A DNA stretch of 64,000 bases. Source: Aspidapion aeneum (lineage: Eukaryota; Arthropoda; Insecta; Coleoptera; Brentidae). The position numbers were made by a program, and so were the translations under genes. Every line of letters begins with the position of its first letter. Within the stretch, counting starts at the first letter, position 1. Location of the stretch: contig OY755042.1 of the NCBI GenBank assembly GCA_963576565.1, positions 104,647,314 to 104,711,313 of the forward strand, read 5' to 3'. The notes under the pieces were generated by a model. It was not told where the DNA came from, did no database searches, and saw only the letters and a list, made by a program, of their open reading frames with translations. This document shows, piece by piece, positions 10,718-21,564 of the stretch.

Positions 10718-11079
10718 TGTGACTTAACTAATTCACGATGTCATTTGAGCGTTACTTTTTCGTTTAAAAATGTAAGTATTTCCATAAAAAAAGCTTTTTC
10801 TAAAAGCCAAGATGCAATATTTTCTCCTTTCATGACGATAAACATGACAATATATCCAATTTTCCATTCGAAGGAGTCGATAAAAATGTATGGATATAGA
10901 GGATACGATTTTACTAAGGGTTTACGTACAAAATGACAGACTTATTGTACATACCTACCGTATTTCAATTTAAAATAGCTAGCGTAGCTACTTTATCATC
11001 AATTTAAAAAGAAAATGTAATTCTGTATATAAATATATCTTAAAACCGAATTTTACGACATTTTTATTAACAAAAAATG

Positions 11080-12310
11080 GATTATAACAAAAACAATTTA
11101 TGTAATAAAAGCCGAGAACGCGAAAATGGAATTCCATAAAAAGAATTGAGATAAAAGTAAAGCCAAGCTCTCCAATACAAATTTCAAAATGAAAGGTTCT
11201 TACTAGTTTGGAAATGTTTTTTTTAACTTTGCTATTACAGCCAAACTTCTTTATGTTCAATTTAGCACTGTGCCTAAGAGGTATTTGCATTCGTAATAGC
11301 CAAGTTTATAGAAAAACATTTCAATTCTTTTTATGAAATACCATTTTCGCGTACTTGGCCTTTTCTACATGAAATGTTTTTATTATGATTTCACTTCTTT
11401 CTTAAAGGATTTGAATAATATTTAAGTTTTAAAGTAGCAAAATATGCGGAAACTTTTGCTATGCCTTATTAAAAATTTTGAGGTTATTAATGTTTTCCTA
11501 TGGTTTTATTATAGTTCCTATCAACCTTCTAAAGCTCAGCTCTCTAGCGTTCTTGGAAGTGGGCAATATTACTTTTACATAACTTTACATTTATAGCGGA
11601 GGAAAGTAAATTAAAATAATGGTGTTTAAAATTTTTTTCCTATGGTTTTATCATAGTTCCTATCAGTCTTCTAAAGCTCAGCTCTCTCGCATTTCTAGAA
11701 GTGGGCAATGTTACTTTTACATAATTTTGCATTTGTAGGGGAGGAAAGTTAAATTAAAATTTTGAGGATTTTAATATTTTTCTATAGTTTTATCATAGTT
11801 CCTATCGGTCTTCCAAAGTTCCGCTCTCTAGCGTTTCTGGAAGTTGGCAATGTAACTTTTACATAACTTTACATTTATAGGGGAGGGAAGCAAATTAAAA
11901 TGTTGTAGTTTTTGTTTATTTTTCTATAGTTTGATCATATTTCCTATCAGTCAGCCAAAGCTCAGCCCTCTAGCGCTTCTGAAAGTGGGCAGTTACTTTT
12001 ACATAACTTTACATGTATAGGGGAGGGGAGTAAATTAGAATTTTGGGATTTTTTGATTTTTTCCAAGGTTTGGTCATGAGTGTGTGGCATTTTCGACCTT
12101 TTTGAAATTTCGTAACTACTTTACTACTGGAGGGGTTGTTAACTTTATAAAGATCTACGACTGTGTAAAGTTTGAGTTTCGTAGCTCTATTCGAAGTAGA
12201 GTTTTAGATTTAGATTTTAGTAGTTAAATATGGACTGAAAAGTTTCAAGAAAAGATGGTACAGCAGTTTTCGCGAACTTGGCGGAACACTGCCGTGCCCC
12301 CAGATTTAAA
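11080..12310 (+). mobile_element. Foldback + minisatellite element, copy 1
   Basis: It begins with a palindrome. A left arm (~11085-11215) and a right arm (partly preserved, ~11310-11390) flank a unique loop containing CAATTTAGCACTGTGCC. About four tandem units of ~141 bp follow, each starting near CTATGGTTTTATCATAG (11498, 11640, 11779, 11922) and containing TTACTTTTACATAACTTTAC. A unique segment comes next (TTTGAAATTTCGTAACTACT, AAGATGGTACAGCAG). It ends CGCGAACTTGGCGGAACACT + GCCGTGCCCCCAGAT, where GCAC-TGCC-GTGC-type bases can form a short hairpin. Nothing is encoded. The same order of parts recurs at 40970-42465 and, inverted, at 53250-54195. The layout resembles Helitron/Helentron-derived INEs, but I see no CTRR end, so class is open. 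Confidence 0.7.
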
Positions 12311-12403
12311 ATTTCAGTTTTTAAATTGATTTAAAAACCGCAGTTTTTTTAACATTTTCGCAGTGCTTTAAAAATAAATGGGTGCATGCACAATCTGATA
12401 CCA

Positions 12404-12975
12404 ATCTAGACACCAATTAAACTCCACGCTCTCTTAAAAAACAGTTTTTTGTAAATATCTCAAAAACGAAAGCTCCTACGAAGTTCATACGAAATATGTG
12501 TTCTACTATATTTCAAAAACCGCATCTCTAGTCCGTTCGTCGCGGCCGATTCGCTGCGCAGACAATTTGCCGCGAGAATTTTCCTTTAATTTTTTTAATC
12601 TATCGTAATTTTTTTTTCCTAAATCATAACTCCCCTAACCTCTTTTTGGGATATCAAAATCTGTGGTAAACCTAACCGTGGTCAGTTATTCGCAAACATA
12701 TCCTAACCAGTGTCTAGACCACCAAAATTTTCAAAAAAAAACCCAGAAAAAAAATGGTTTTAAATAAAAATTTTTTTTAAATTCTTGCGGCGAATCAACC
12801 GGCGGCGAATTGTCCTCGCGGCTAATTGACCGCGGCAAATAGGAGCACGACGAATCGGCCCGCGGCGAATTGTTCTATTCCTCTCTGGTCCCCAAATAAC
12901 AAATTCTTGGCATTATCTCAATTTTTTTTTTCACCGAAAACAGTAGTTTTTCTAGCCATTGCTACGCGGGATAGG
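12404..12975. repeat. Dispersed repeat (GCTCCTA...GCTACGCGGG family) split by a MITE
   Basis: Segments such as GAAAGCTCCTACGAAG, TTCTACTATATTTC and CCATTGCTACGCGGGATAGG match, in some orientation, the repeats at 39505-40280, 59000-59490 and (left part) 61480-61925. The middle is interrupted by the GC-rich element at 12535-12882. Confidence 0.6.
12535..12882. mobile_element. GC-ended MITE (GCGGCCGATTCG family)
   Basis: Left subterminal TTCGTCGCGGCCGATTCG mirrors the right TTCGCCGCGGGCCGATTCG (as reverse complement). CTCTAGTCC lies outside the left end (12526-12534) and CTCTGGTCC outside the right (12883-12891), a likely 8-9 bp target duplication with one change. A related truncated copy with CAGCGGGGACAATTCGCTG starts near 31620. 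The interior is AT-rich and non-coding. Confidence 0.6.
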
Positions 12976-13439
12976 ATGGTAAAAATTAGGCCGTAAATCA
13001 ACATTTTCGTCGTAAGACATACAGTTTTTTTAAGTAAGTACTTACTGCTGAGTAAGACTCAGCGCTATAGCAGATATGACAAAGTTACGTGAGTTTAGTG
13101 CATTCGGGATATATGGGTAAGGAGAGAAAATTCAGCATATGATAAATCCTTTTACGGATTTCCACAGCAAAGAGCTTGTCCGCTCAAAGGGATATATGCT
13201 CTATGGTGAAAAGCGCTATGAGAAGTAAAGCATATGGATTTTCTTGTGTATAGGTGGAGGATTTTCCCTTTATAACTAGGTGCGAAAACATATTTTTTAT
13301 AAACCATTCTCCTGTTTAGAAGTTAAACAAGAACATTGAGTTAAAAATAGACCTGTTTTTTTTTGTTATAGTTACCGGGGGTAACCGAACCGAACCGAAC
13401 AGAACCGAACCCCCTCTAGATTTATCCTTAGATCCATGC

Positions 13440-15494
13440 TTGATGAGGCCATAATGATGCAAAAAAACCGCACCATGAGTTGAGACTTGGAAAAACGTCA
13501 TTGAGCGAATTTTATGGTAGGGAATCACCTAAGGCCAAAATGGCTAAACTTTGAAAATTCATATTTTAAAAACTATACAATTCATCAACAAAAGCACCGA
13601 ATTGCAGTATGGTGGGGCCATAGAGATGCGAAAAAACTACATGCGAAAAAACTACACACTGAGTTAAGACTTGGCAAAAGGTCATTTAGCGAATTTTAGG
13701 GTAGGAAATCCCATAAGACCAAAATGGCCAAACTTTGATAATTTATAATTCAAAAACTATAAAGTTCATGAACAAAAGCACCGAATTGCAGTATGGTGGG
13801 ACAATAGAGATGAGAAAGAACCACACCTTGAGTTAAGATTCGGGAAAACGTCATTTAGCGAATTTAAGGGTAAAGAATCCCATAAGACCAAAATGGCGAA
13901 ATTTGAAAAATTCATATTTCAAAAACTATATAGTTTATCAACAAAAGCACCGAGTTGCAGTATGGTGGTGCCATAGTGATGCAAAAAAAAACACACACTG
14001 AGTTAAAATTCGAGAAAACGTCATTTAGCGAATTTTAGGGTAGGGAATCCCAGAAGACCACAATGGCCAAACTCTGAAAATTCATATTTCAAAAACTATA
14101 CAGTTCATCAGCAAAAGCACCGAATTGCAGTATGGTGGGGCCATAGAGATGCGAAAAAACTACACACTGAGTTAAGATTCGGAAAAACGTCATTTAGCCA
14201 ATTTTAGGGTAGGGAATCCCATCAGACCAAAATGGCCAAACTTTGATAATTTATATTTCAAAAACTATGCAGTTCATGAACAAAAGCACCGAATTGCAGT
14301 ATGGTGGGATAATAGAGATGAGAAAAAACCACACCTTGAGTTAAGATTCGGAAAAACGTCATTTAGCGAATTTTAGGGTAGAGAATCCCATAAGACCAAA
14401 ATGGCGAAATTTGAAAAATTCATATTTCAAAAACTATATAGTTTATCAACAAAAGCACCGAGTTGCAGTATGGTGGGGCCATAGCGATGCAAAAAAAACA
14501 CACACTGTGTTAAGATTCGAGAAAACGTCATTTAGCGAATTTTAGGGTAGGGAATCCCATAAGACCAAAATGGCCAAACTTTGAAAATTCATATTTCAAA
14601 AACTATATAGTTTATCACCAAAAGCACCGAGTTGCAGTATGGTGGGGCCATAGTGATGCAAAAAAAACACACACTGAGTTAAGATTCGAGAAAACGTTAT
14701 TTAGCGAATTCTAGGGTAGGGAATCCCATAGACCAAAATGGTCAAACTTTAAAAATTTATATTTTAAAAGCTATATAGTTTATCAACAAAAGAACCGAAT
14801 TGCAGTATGGTGGGACAATAGAGATGAGAAAAAACCACACCTTGAGTTAACATTCGGAAAAACGTCATTTAGCGAATTTTAGGCTAGAGATTCTCATAAG
14901 ACCAAAATGGCGAAATTTGAAAAATTCATATTTTAAAAACTATACAGTTTATCAACAAAAGCACCGAATTGCTGTATGATGTGACCATAGAGATGCGAAA
15001 TAACCACACTCTTAGTAAAGATTCGAAAAAACGTCCTGTAGCGAATTTTAGGCAGGGAATCCCATAAGACCAAAATGCCCAAACTTTTAAAATTAATATT
15101 TCAAAAACCATACAGTTTATTAACAGAAGCACCGAGTTGCAGCATGGTGGGGCCATAGTGATGCGAAAAAAGCCATACCCTAAGTTAAGATTCGGAAAAA
15201 ACGTCATTTAGCAAATTTTTGGGTAGGGAATCTCATAAGACCAAAAAGGTAAAATTTTGAAAATTCATTTTTTAAAAACTATATAGTTTATCAACTAAAG
15301 GATCGAGTTGCAATATGGCGATGCCATAGAGATGCGAGAAAACTATACCCTGAGTTAAGATTCGGAAAAAACTCATTTAGCGAATTTTAGGGTAAGGAAT
15401 CCCATAAGACCAAAATGGCTAAACTTTGAAAATTCATATTTCAAAAACTATACAGTTTATTAACAAAACCCCCGAGTTTTAGTATGGTGGGGTC
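13440..15494 (+). repeat. Satellite array 1, ~169 bp monomer, 12-13 copies
   Basis: The landmark GGTGGGGCCATAG and its variants recur at 13611, 13795, 13964, 14134, 14303, 14472, 14641, 14809, 14978, 15146, 15317 and 15486, i.e. steps of 168-171 bp. One 184 bp step reflects a local duplication of GCGAAAAAACTACAT. Monomers contain CAAAAACTATACAGTTTATC, AACGTCATTTAGCGAATTTT and CATAAGACCAAAATGGC. Variants fall into types by the bases around the landmark (GGGGCC/GATGCG, GGGACAATAG/GATGAG, ATAGTGATGCAA). The array stops abruptly at a MITE. All short ORFs inside are repeat artefacts. Confidence 0.95.
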
Positions 15495-15677
15495 CAAGCG
15501 CGGATTTGACGGGGGTAACGTGGTAATTCCCCCCCCCCCCTCCAGAAAAAATATATGCACTTTTAGTTAATAAATAAAGGGCTTAACGGATAATTAAACT
15601 CCCCTAGAAAAAAAATAAATGTTCAAATATTTTTTTGTCAATTACTTTCCCTAGATTTATGCCCAGATCCGCGCTTG
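15495..15677. mobile_element. CAAGCGCGGAT MITE, copy 1
   Basis: The element is bounded by CAAGCGCGGAT and its complement ATCCGCGCTTG, length ~183 bp. It has a C13-type homopolymer (~15529-15541) and internal TAACGTGGTAATT. An inverted second copy at 17848-18033 shares both ends and much of the interior. It marks the right border of the satellite array; no clean target duplication is visible at this copy. Confidence 0.75.
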
Positions 15678-16203
15678 ACCTGTGTATACACAAAACAAAA
15701 AAAAATGTTAAAAATGGGAAACTATACACTTTTAGCTTCTAGCTTTTGTAAAAAATTGAAGAAGTAATCAATATCTCTGAAGGGAGGATCATGTCAAGAA
15801 AATTTAAAATTCTAAGTCGTCCTCCACTAAATTTATTCAGATCATACTAGTTTTGGCTTATATGGCCATCATTAGTGATCTACAAGCAAAATACGTACTT
15901 TAACTTGTTAGGTAGTTTACTACGCAGCCCACAAGAAAGAACGGCCCGGGCGCGGAAATATCACGTGACCGTAGGAGGGTCACAAAAGAACGCCTTCCGG
16001 TTAGCTGTCATTATAAAACATGTGTGTTTTCAGTTTTGGTATGTTTGTTTACGTCGATTTTTTTTTAATTCGGCACGAATTTTATGTGAATTTTATTAAA
16101 GTTATTAAAATAACGCAGCCCACGAAAAAGACTGTCGTGATCTGCGTTAAAATAATTAATGGCTAATGAGTAAATCAAAAAGAAAATACCTATAAGATAA
16201 ACA

Positions 16204-17240
16204 ATGCCGCGAACGTGTAGTGTTGTTGTTTGTCGGTCCAACTATAAAACTGAAACCGAATATGTGTCAACTTTTAATTTGCCAGTGGATAAACAAATGC
16301 ATGAAATTTGGCTGCGAAAAACTCCTAATGATTTAAGTATCTTAAAACGTCCACAAGTTTGCATCAAACATTTTCCTAACGAGCAGGTTATTTGGTTTGA
16401 TAAGTGTACTGTAAATGGATAGCTAAAAAATGTTAAAAGACAAAGACCCAAATTAACAGAAAATGATGTACCTACGATTTTTAAAAATGTTCCGGAACAC
16501 CTAAGTAGACAACCTGTATCTACTGTTCGATTAGCTGATGTCGAGAGGCAACAAATGGAAACTGCATTACAAGAAAGTCTTGAAACACTTCAAGCTCATG
16601 AGAAATCAAAAGTTTTATCAAATATTGAGGACATTTCAAAATTTTATTGTTCTATCTAATACTAAAATAAACAAAAATGGGATTTTAACCCAAGAACGTG
16701 ACACAGTGCACAGTCTGCCTGTACCTGATGACATTTTTGAACAACAATCCATCACTGTTAGCATCTCTAGTTGTTGAGGGAGATCACTCATTTTTTGTAA
16801 ATGTTAACAATGTGTCCATACCAAAAAACTGCCAAAAAAAGTGGAGTTTTATTTTTGGACACCCCCGATACACTTGAAAGCTAATGCAGTTTATTGAAAT
16901 GAAAGTTGCAAATGGGAAAGAAGTGGTAAAAGATAAGATTGATCAAGTAATAGACATCCTTAGTGACATTTTCGATAGTGAGAGTGAAAAATGTGTTCAA
17001 TTGTCATTTCTTATTGAATAATTAGGTCTCTTGAAAAGGTCACCTGAGAAGAGAAGATATTGTGGATACACTTTAATGTTGGCTACATCTTTGTTTATCC
17101 AGTCATCCAGTGCATACATGTCAATTTACAAAACTAAGGTAATATGTCTTCTTCACCCTCGCAATGTTAAAAAACTGATTTGTAAAATATCATTAACAGA
17201 TAGTAATCTCTCCGGTAGTGTGCAATATTTAAAAGGTAAG
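16204..17240 (+). pseudogene. P-element-like transposase, N-terminal part (THAP domain)
   Basis: The first frame (16204-16422) starts MPRTCSVVVC and has the THAP C2CH zinc ligands at residues C5, C10, C53 and H56, with W36 and the FNLP segment in expected places. After a stop it continues with PKLTENDVPTIF, matching the AVPTIF box that closes THAP domains. Frames then continue through VVEGDHSFFVN (~16765-16800) and a segment containing CVQLSFLIE. The last piece is KRSPEKRRYCGYTLML ... LHPRNVKKL ... GSVQYLKG (17031-17236), which resembles the central part of P/THAP9-type transposases. At 17236 the sequence AAAGGTAAGA fits a splice donor, so the gene probably had introns. At least one stop and several frameshifts make it a pseudogene. 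Confidence 0.65.
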
Positions 17241-17590
17241 ATCACAGTAAACTAATTATTTATAGTAAGGAAAGCACCCCGGTCTTTTCATAATACTGTT
17301 ATACATACCCCCTGTATACATTAGTTCGGAATACAAAGTTCGAGAGGCGCTGATTACAGACCGTCACCCCTTGTATAAAAATATTAAGGACAGAGTTCTG
17401 TGCTGTCGCAATATATATTAACCGCTACTCTTGGTATATTTTGACAATTTGTTTTTAATTATGACTGACATTGACTTTAGCAAAATAGATAAAAATATGT
17501 AATTTCATTTTACATTTTTCGTTTGTGGATGCAGTTTTTCGTTATTTTTCGACTTTTGACCTTAATTTTTATGGTGTGTTTTGCTAAATT

Positions 17591-17815
17591 ATGACCAATC
17601 GGTATTTTGCGCGTTTTGATGGGGGCGATCCATCGCTTAAGAAATTGAAAAGAAAACAATGTTGTGTTGGTGGGTGCGAAGACTATGTTAGCAAGCGACA
17701 TTCCCTTCCCAAACGAAACCCCAAGCTTCGGCCTAAAAACTGGCTAACTTTGACGAAAGACGAAATTTACGTTAAATATATAGTGCGTGATTTGAACCAG
17801 GACAGAGTTTAAAAT
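17591..17815 (+). pseudogene. Second THAP-like / transposase-core chimeric fragment
   Basis: The 73-residue frame begins with QCCVGGCEDYVSKRHSLPK, which looks like the first half of a THAP domain (two Cys, basic-aromatic FP-like turn). It then jumps to TKDEIYVKYIVRD, which matches the DEIYIK motif expected at the first catalytic acid of P/THAP9 transposases and seen again at ~20610. The second half of the zinc finger is missing. The fusion suggests internal rearrangement or a second degenerate copy rather than a working gene. Confidence 0.4.
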
Positions 17816-17847
17816 AGTTTTAGTTTTAAATTTTAATATTTAGAAAA

Positions 17848-18033
17848 CAAGCGCGGATCTAGGTCAAAATCAAGGGGGGGAAGGGTTATAATCGTCGATA
17901 TTTATTTATTAACATTTTTTTCAAGGTGGGTGATGGTAATTTTCCTGTTTTCCCTTTAATTATTAAAAAAAAGTGCATATTTTTTATTCTAGGGGAGTAA
18001 TTACCACGTTACCCCACCTCATATCCGCGCTTG
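17848..18033. mobile_element. CAAGCGCGGAT MITE, copy 2 (nested, inverted)
   Basis: It is bounded by CAAGCGCGGAT and ATCCGCGCTTG, and GAAAA on both outer sides (17843-17847, 18034-18038) is a likely 5 bp target duplication. Relative to copy 1 at 15495 it is inverted: the shared TAACGTGGTAATT appears here as its complement. It sits inside the P-superfamily element, so it is younger than that insertion. Confidence 0.8.
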
Positions 18034-18358
18034 GAAAAACATAGTTTATTTCACTATATTTATATACAGGGTCCGGCATAATGATCTCCCACATTAAAAA
18101 CGCCATTGTAAATACTAAAAATTTTTTTTTCTGAAACTCTATTCTATACCATTGGTTTATATTAAATTTTGAAATTTACAGAGTCCATGTGGCGGCCATT
18201 TTTTTCGATACACTTTCAAAGCTGATTTCTGAAAGTTTCACTCGTACAGTAACTTAAAAGCGATATACTTTAATTTAAAAAGCTCACGTAACATTTTTTT
18301 AACACCCAAATATAATATAATAATGTTTAATATAAATACATTTTTACATCACATAGCT

Positions 18359-19811
18359 AAAAGGATCAGGCACACCTCTAATGGGATTTCTGTAATCAGT
18401 CAAACTTCATGAAGTTTTGGTATGTTGTATGGCCCAACTCAAATTAATGACCAGTTTTTGAAATACAGGGTGTTGAAAGTAATAATATCCAAGAAGCATA
18501 ATGGCTCTTTAGACGGCTTTTCCAAACTTATGCGTAATGTGACTATTACACGTATTAACGATTTATTTATTATTTTTAATCTCTACCTTTAAAACATTCT
18601 CTACAAGGTGTTTAAGTAAATATTATTCGAAAGTGATAATGAGAAACAAGCGTTAGTGTGTTTTAGATTGAACCTTTCGTATCAAAAGTTTTATGGACCC
18701 AACTTAAATTAATGTCCAGTTTATAAAATACAGGGTGCTAAAAGTAATAATGTCCAAGAAGAATTATCTTTAGACGGATTTTCGAAACACACATGCAATT
18801 TTACGGTTTCATATATTTACGATTTATTTATTATTTTTAATCTGTACCAATAAAACATTATCGACAGGGTGTTTTAATAAATATTAGTCGAAATTTTTAC
18901 TGAGAAACAAGCATTATAGCTTTTTACAGGGCACGGTACAGATGTACAAAACGCTTAAATATTTTTTAATATTATTTAAAAAATTATATTTGCCGAAAAA
19001 CCCTGTATTAAATACTTAATAAGTCAAGAACCATTAAAAAACTAATAACTATTCTTTCTATATGTAATAATAACATTTCGTATATGTTTGGAAACTCCGT
19101 CTAAAGAGCTATTATGCTTTTTGAACATTATTACTTTCAACACTCTGTATTTCAAAAACTGGAAATTAATTTACGTGGGCCCATCATAAGAACATCTGAT
19201 CATCAAGTTTCAGTTTACAACATACTAAAGCTTGTTTCTCAATAAAACCTTCGACTAATATTTACTTAAACACCCTGTATATAATGTTTTAAATGTACAA
19301 ATAAATAATGAATAAATCGTAAATGTGTGTAATAGTAACATTGCGTATATATTTGCAAAACACTTCTAAAAAGCTATAATGCTTCTTGGACATTATTACT
19401 TTCAACACCCTGTATTTTAAAAACTGGTAATTAATTTAGGTTGGGCCCATAAGAACTTTTGATACAAAAGGTTCAACCTAAAACACACTAACGCTTGTTT
19501 CTCATTAACACTTTCGAATAATATTTACTTAAACACCCGATACGGTTTTAAAGGTATAGATTAAAAAAAATTAATAAATCGTAAATACATGAAATAGTAA
19601 CATTGCGCATATGTTTGGAAAAGCCGTCTAAAGACCCATTATGCTTCTTGGACATTATCACTTTCAACACCCTGTATTTCAAAAACTGGTCATTAATTTA
19701 AGTTGGGCCCCTGAGAACTTTTGATAAGAAAGGTTCAGTCTACAACAAACCAAAATTTCGTGAAGTTTGACGGAGTACGGAAATCCCATAAGAGGTGTGC
19801 CTGATCCTTTA
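18359..19811. mobile_element. Foldback element with 265 bp sub-units in its arms
   Basis: The outer ends AAAGGATCAGGCACACCTCT are near-perfect inverted repeats (18359 and 19811). Each arm is built of tandem ~265 bp sub-units: CCCAACTCAAATTAATGACC at ~18432 and CCCAACTTAAATTAATGTCC at ~18698 on the left, and complements of the same motif at ~19160, ~19425 and ~19688 on the right. Each sub-unit carries CAGGGTGTTGAAAGTAAT and GTCTAAAGA blocks. The left arm has two units and the right three, around a short centre near 19000-19080. There is no coding capacity. The architecture is that of a foldback element and it is nested in the P-superfamily transposon. Confidence 0.8.
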
Positions 19812-20379
19812 CCAAATCCAATAGTTTATATTTTTCATTAAAAAACAATTAAAAAAGTTTCAGTTGATAGAAAAATAACCTATATTTGCATTATATTATG
19901 TGTAAAGTATTGTAATTATTAAGTTAATGTATTCTATGCACTAATAAAAAGGAATTTACTGCAGAATATTCGTCAAAGAGCCTTTTTTTACTTGAAAATT
20001 ATCCTCTCAAGGAAATTTATATACTTAAATCAATGGAAAACAAACTTCTAAACCTTAGATTTAATTAAAAAAATTCAACCTTCCTTTTTATTGTTGCTAG
20101 TAGCCATTAATAAAAAATTCTTTGATTGAGCATCCTTACTAATTGGTGTTTATAGAGTGTTTTTAGGCACATTGAGCGTGGACACAAAATAACTCATTCT
20201 TATCAGCGCGCAAAGTTTAAATTTAACATTAATTGACGAGTAGAATGGATTTTTTGGTGTTAAAATTCAATTTGATAAAAACTTTTCAAAACACTATATT
20301 ATAAGATGTAGCTTGATTGGAGAACGATTGCATTGCTGGCTATGAGCATCCGGTATACAATAAATTGAAAAGCCACCCT

Positions 20380-20670
20380 GTAACTTAGAGATAATCTGCG
20401 CAAGCGTTATATTGTTTCAAATCCCCCTGTAAATGTTTAGTACGGAATACGATGTTAGAGAGGCCCTGGTTTTTCCACGGCACCCCGGTATACTGCGCCA
20501 ATTGAGTAATAAAACTCCCACCGTGTAAGTGTCTGGTCTATCTCTGTCATTCGTCTATGGGTAAGATACAGCTTTTAAAAGAACATGAGTTGGTAGTTAA
20601 CTTACACATTGATGAAATATATATTAAACTTTGTGACAAGACAAAGAAAAATTTAAAAACTTAAAGCTTA
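20380..20670 (+). pseudogene. Transposase-core fragment with DEIYIK motif
   Basis: Around 20575-20665 one frame reads LLKEHELVVNLHIDEIYIKL, consistent with the strand carrying the first catalytic Asp in P/THAP9 transposases, then stops. The DNA just upstream (20440-20500: CCCCCTGTAAATG, TACGGAATAC, GAGAGGC) resembles 17305-17360 (CCCCCTGTATACA, TTCGGAATAC, GAGAGGC). The two regions may therefore be duplicates. No other catalytic residue is recognisable downstream before the right TIR. Confidence 0.45.
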
Positions 20671-21564
20671 GGTTTGTTATGTCCAATTTTAAAAGACTTG
20701 TATAGATTTGAAGTAACTAACGATATTATGTACCTAATATATGTACCTGTAGATATTAGAGTGCAAATTTTATATAATTTTTTATTTTATAGATTCAGTT
20801 CTTTTATCCATAATAAACACATACACAACACAGCAAAATATTTTTTTCAATTTTCGCCTATATGAGAACAAAAAAATTTGGTCAATTTATTTAAATTGTG
20901 TAAAAACAGATAATATATTAAGCAATACAATAAGAATCCTGGAACTCCTAAGATCACGTTACCGCTGACTTGCTTATAACGCGCTATGGCCGGTCTTTAT
21001 CGTTGGCTGCGGTTACTAGTACTCTTTACGTATTTCGCTTGTATATCACTGATGATAGCCGTATAAGCCGAAACTAGTATTATCTGAATAAGTTTAGTGA
21101 AGGACGACTTAGAGTTTTCAATTTTCTTTTGTAAAAAAGCCCAATTTTGTTCCGCTAATTAGCGATTTTTCCGTGTGTGCGGTGTACTGATGACTAAAAA
21201 TGAGCGGTCTAAGAAGTCCGTAATGTTTTTATAAAAAAAAAAAACAATTTCCGAAAACAAAAATCTCTTATTTCTTGTGTTGCCTTAAAACCTAAAATGT
21301 GTCAAGTGTTTCGAAAGTGTTAAGTAAAAAACTTTGTTAAAAAGTTTTAGAGAGAGACATAAGGCAGCAACGCATTGTTGAAAGTTGAAGTTTGTGAACC
21401 TCTTGACAACACAAAAAATAAGTTAACCACTTTTGAAAAAAGTTTTATCTTGAACATACACGTTTTCAGAAGCATAAATGATATAGTATATAGTTAATTT
21501 TATTTTAGAAAAATAAATAACTTTTCGGAAAAAATCATTTGTTATTCTATTCTATTCATAATAG

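Larger units (their letters stand above)
15793..21132 (+). mobile_element. P-superfamily transposon with long TIRs, internally disrupted
   Basis: About 190 bp at 15793-15985 is repeated in inverted, diverged form at 20940-21132. Shared blocks are CTAAGTCGTCC, TACTAGTTT, GGCTTATA, TACGTA, ACGCAGCC and TAGGAG. Between them lie pieces of a THAP-type transposase (16204-17240, 17591-17815, 20565-20670), a nested MITE (17848-18033) and a nested 1.45 kb foldback element (18359-19811). Removing the two nested elements leaves about 3.7 kb. Long TIRs plus a THAP domain fit the P-element superfamily. Most of the catalytic domain is missing, so this copy is non-functional. No target duplication was identified. 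Confidence 0.6.

Noticed and set aside
10368..10936. Two ~120-130 residue frames with long Tyr-Ile runs
   Set aside because: The runs are translations of the (TA)n microsatellite joined to repeat arms.
13514..15207. Several 60-90 residue frames on both strands
   Set aside because: They lie inside the ~169 bp satellite and recur with its period.
13440..15494. CRISPR-like array
   Set aside because: The whole 169 bp unit is repeated with no unique spacers, and the surrounding DNA is eukaryotic.
17581..17600. Bacterial-style promoter or ribosome binding sites
   Set aside because: The element content is eukaryotic; such signals would have no meaning here.
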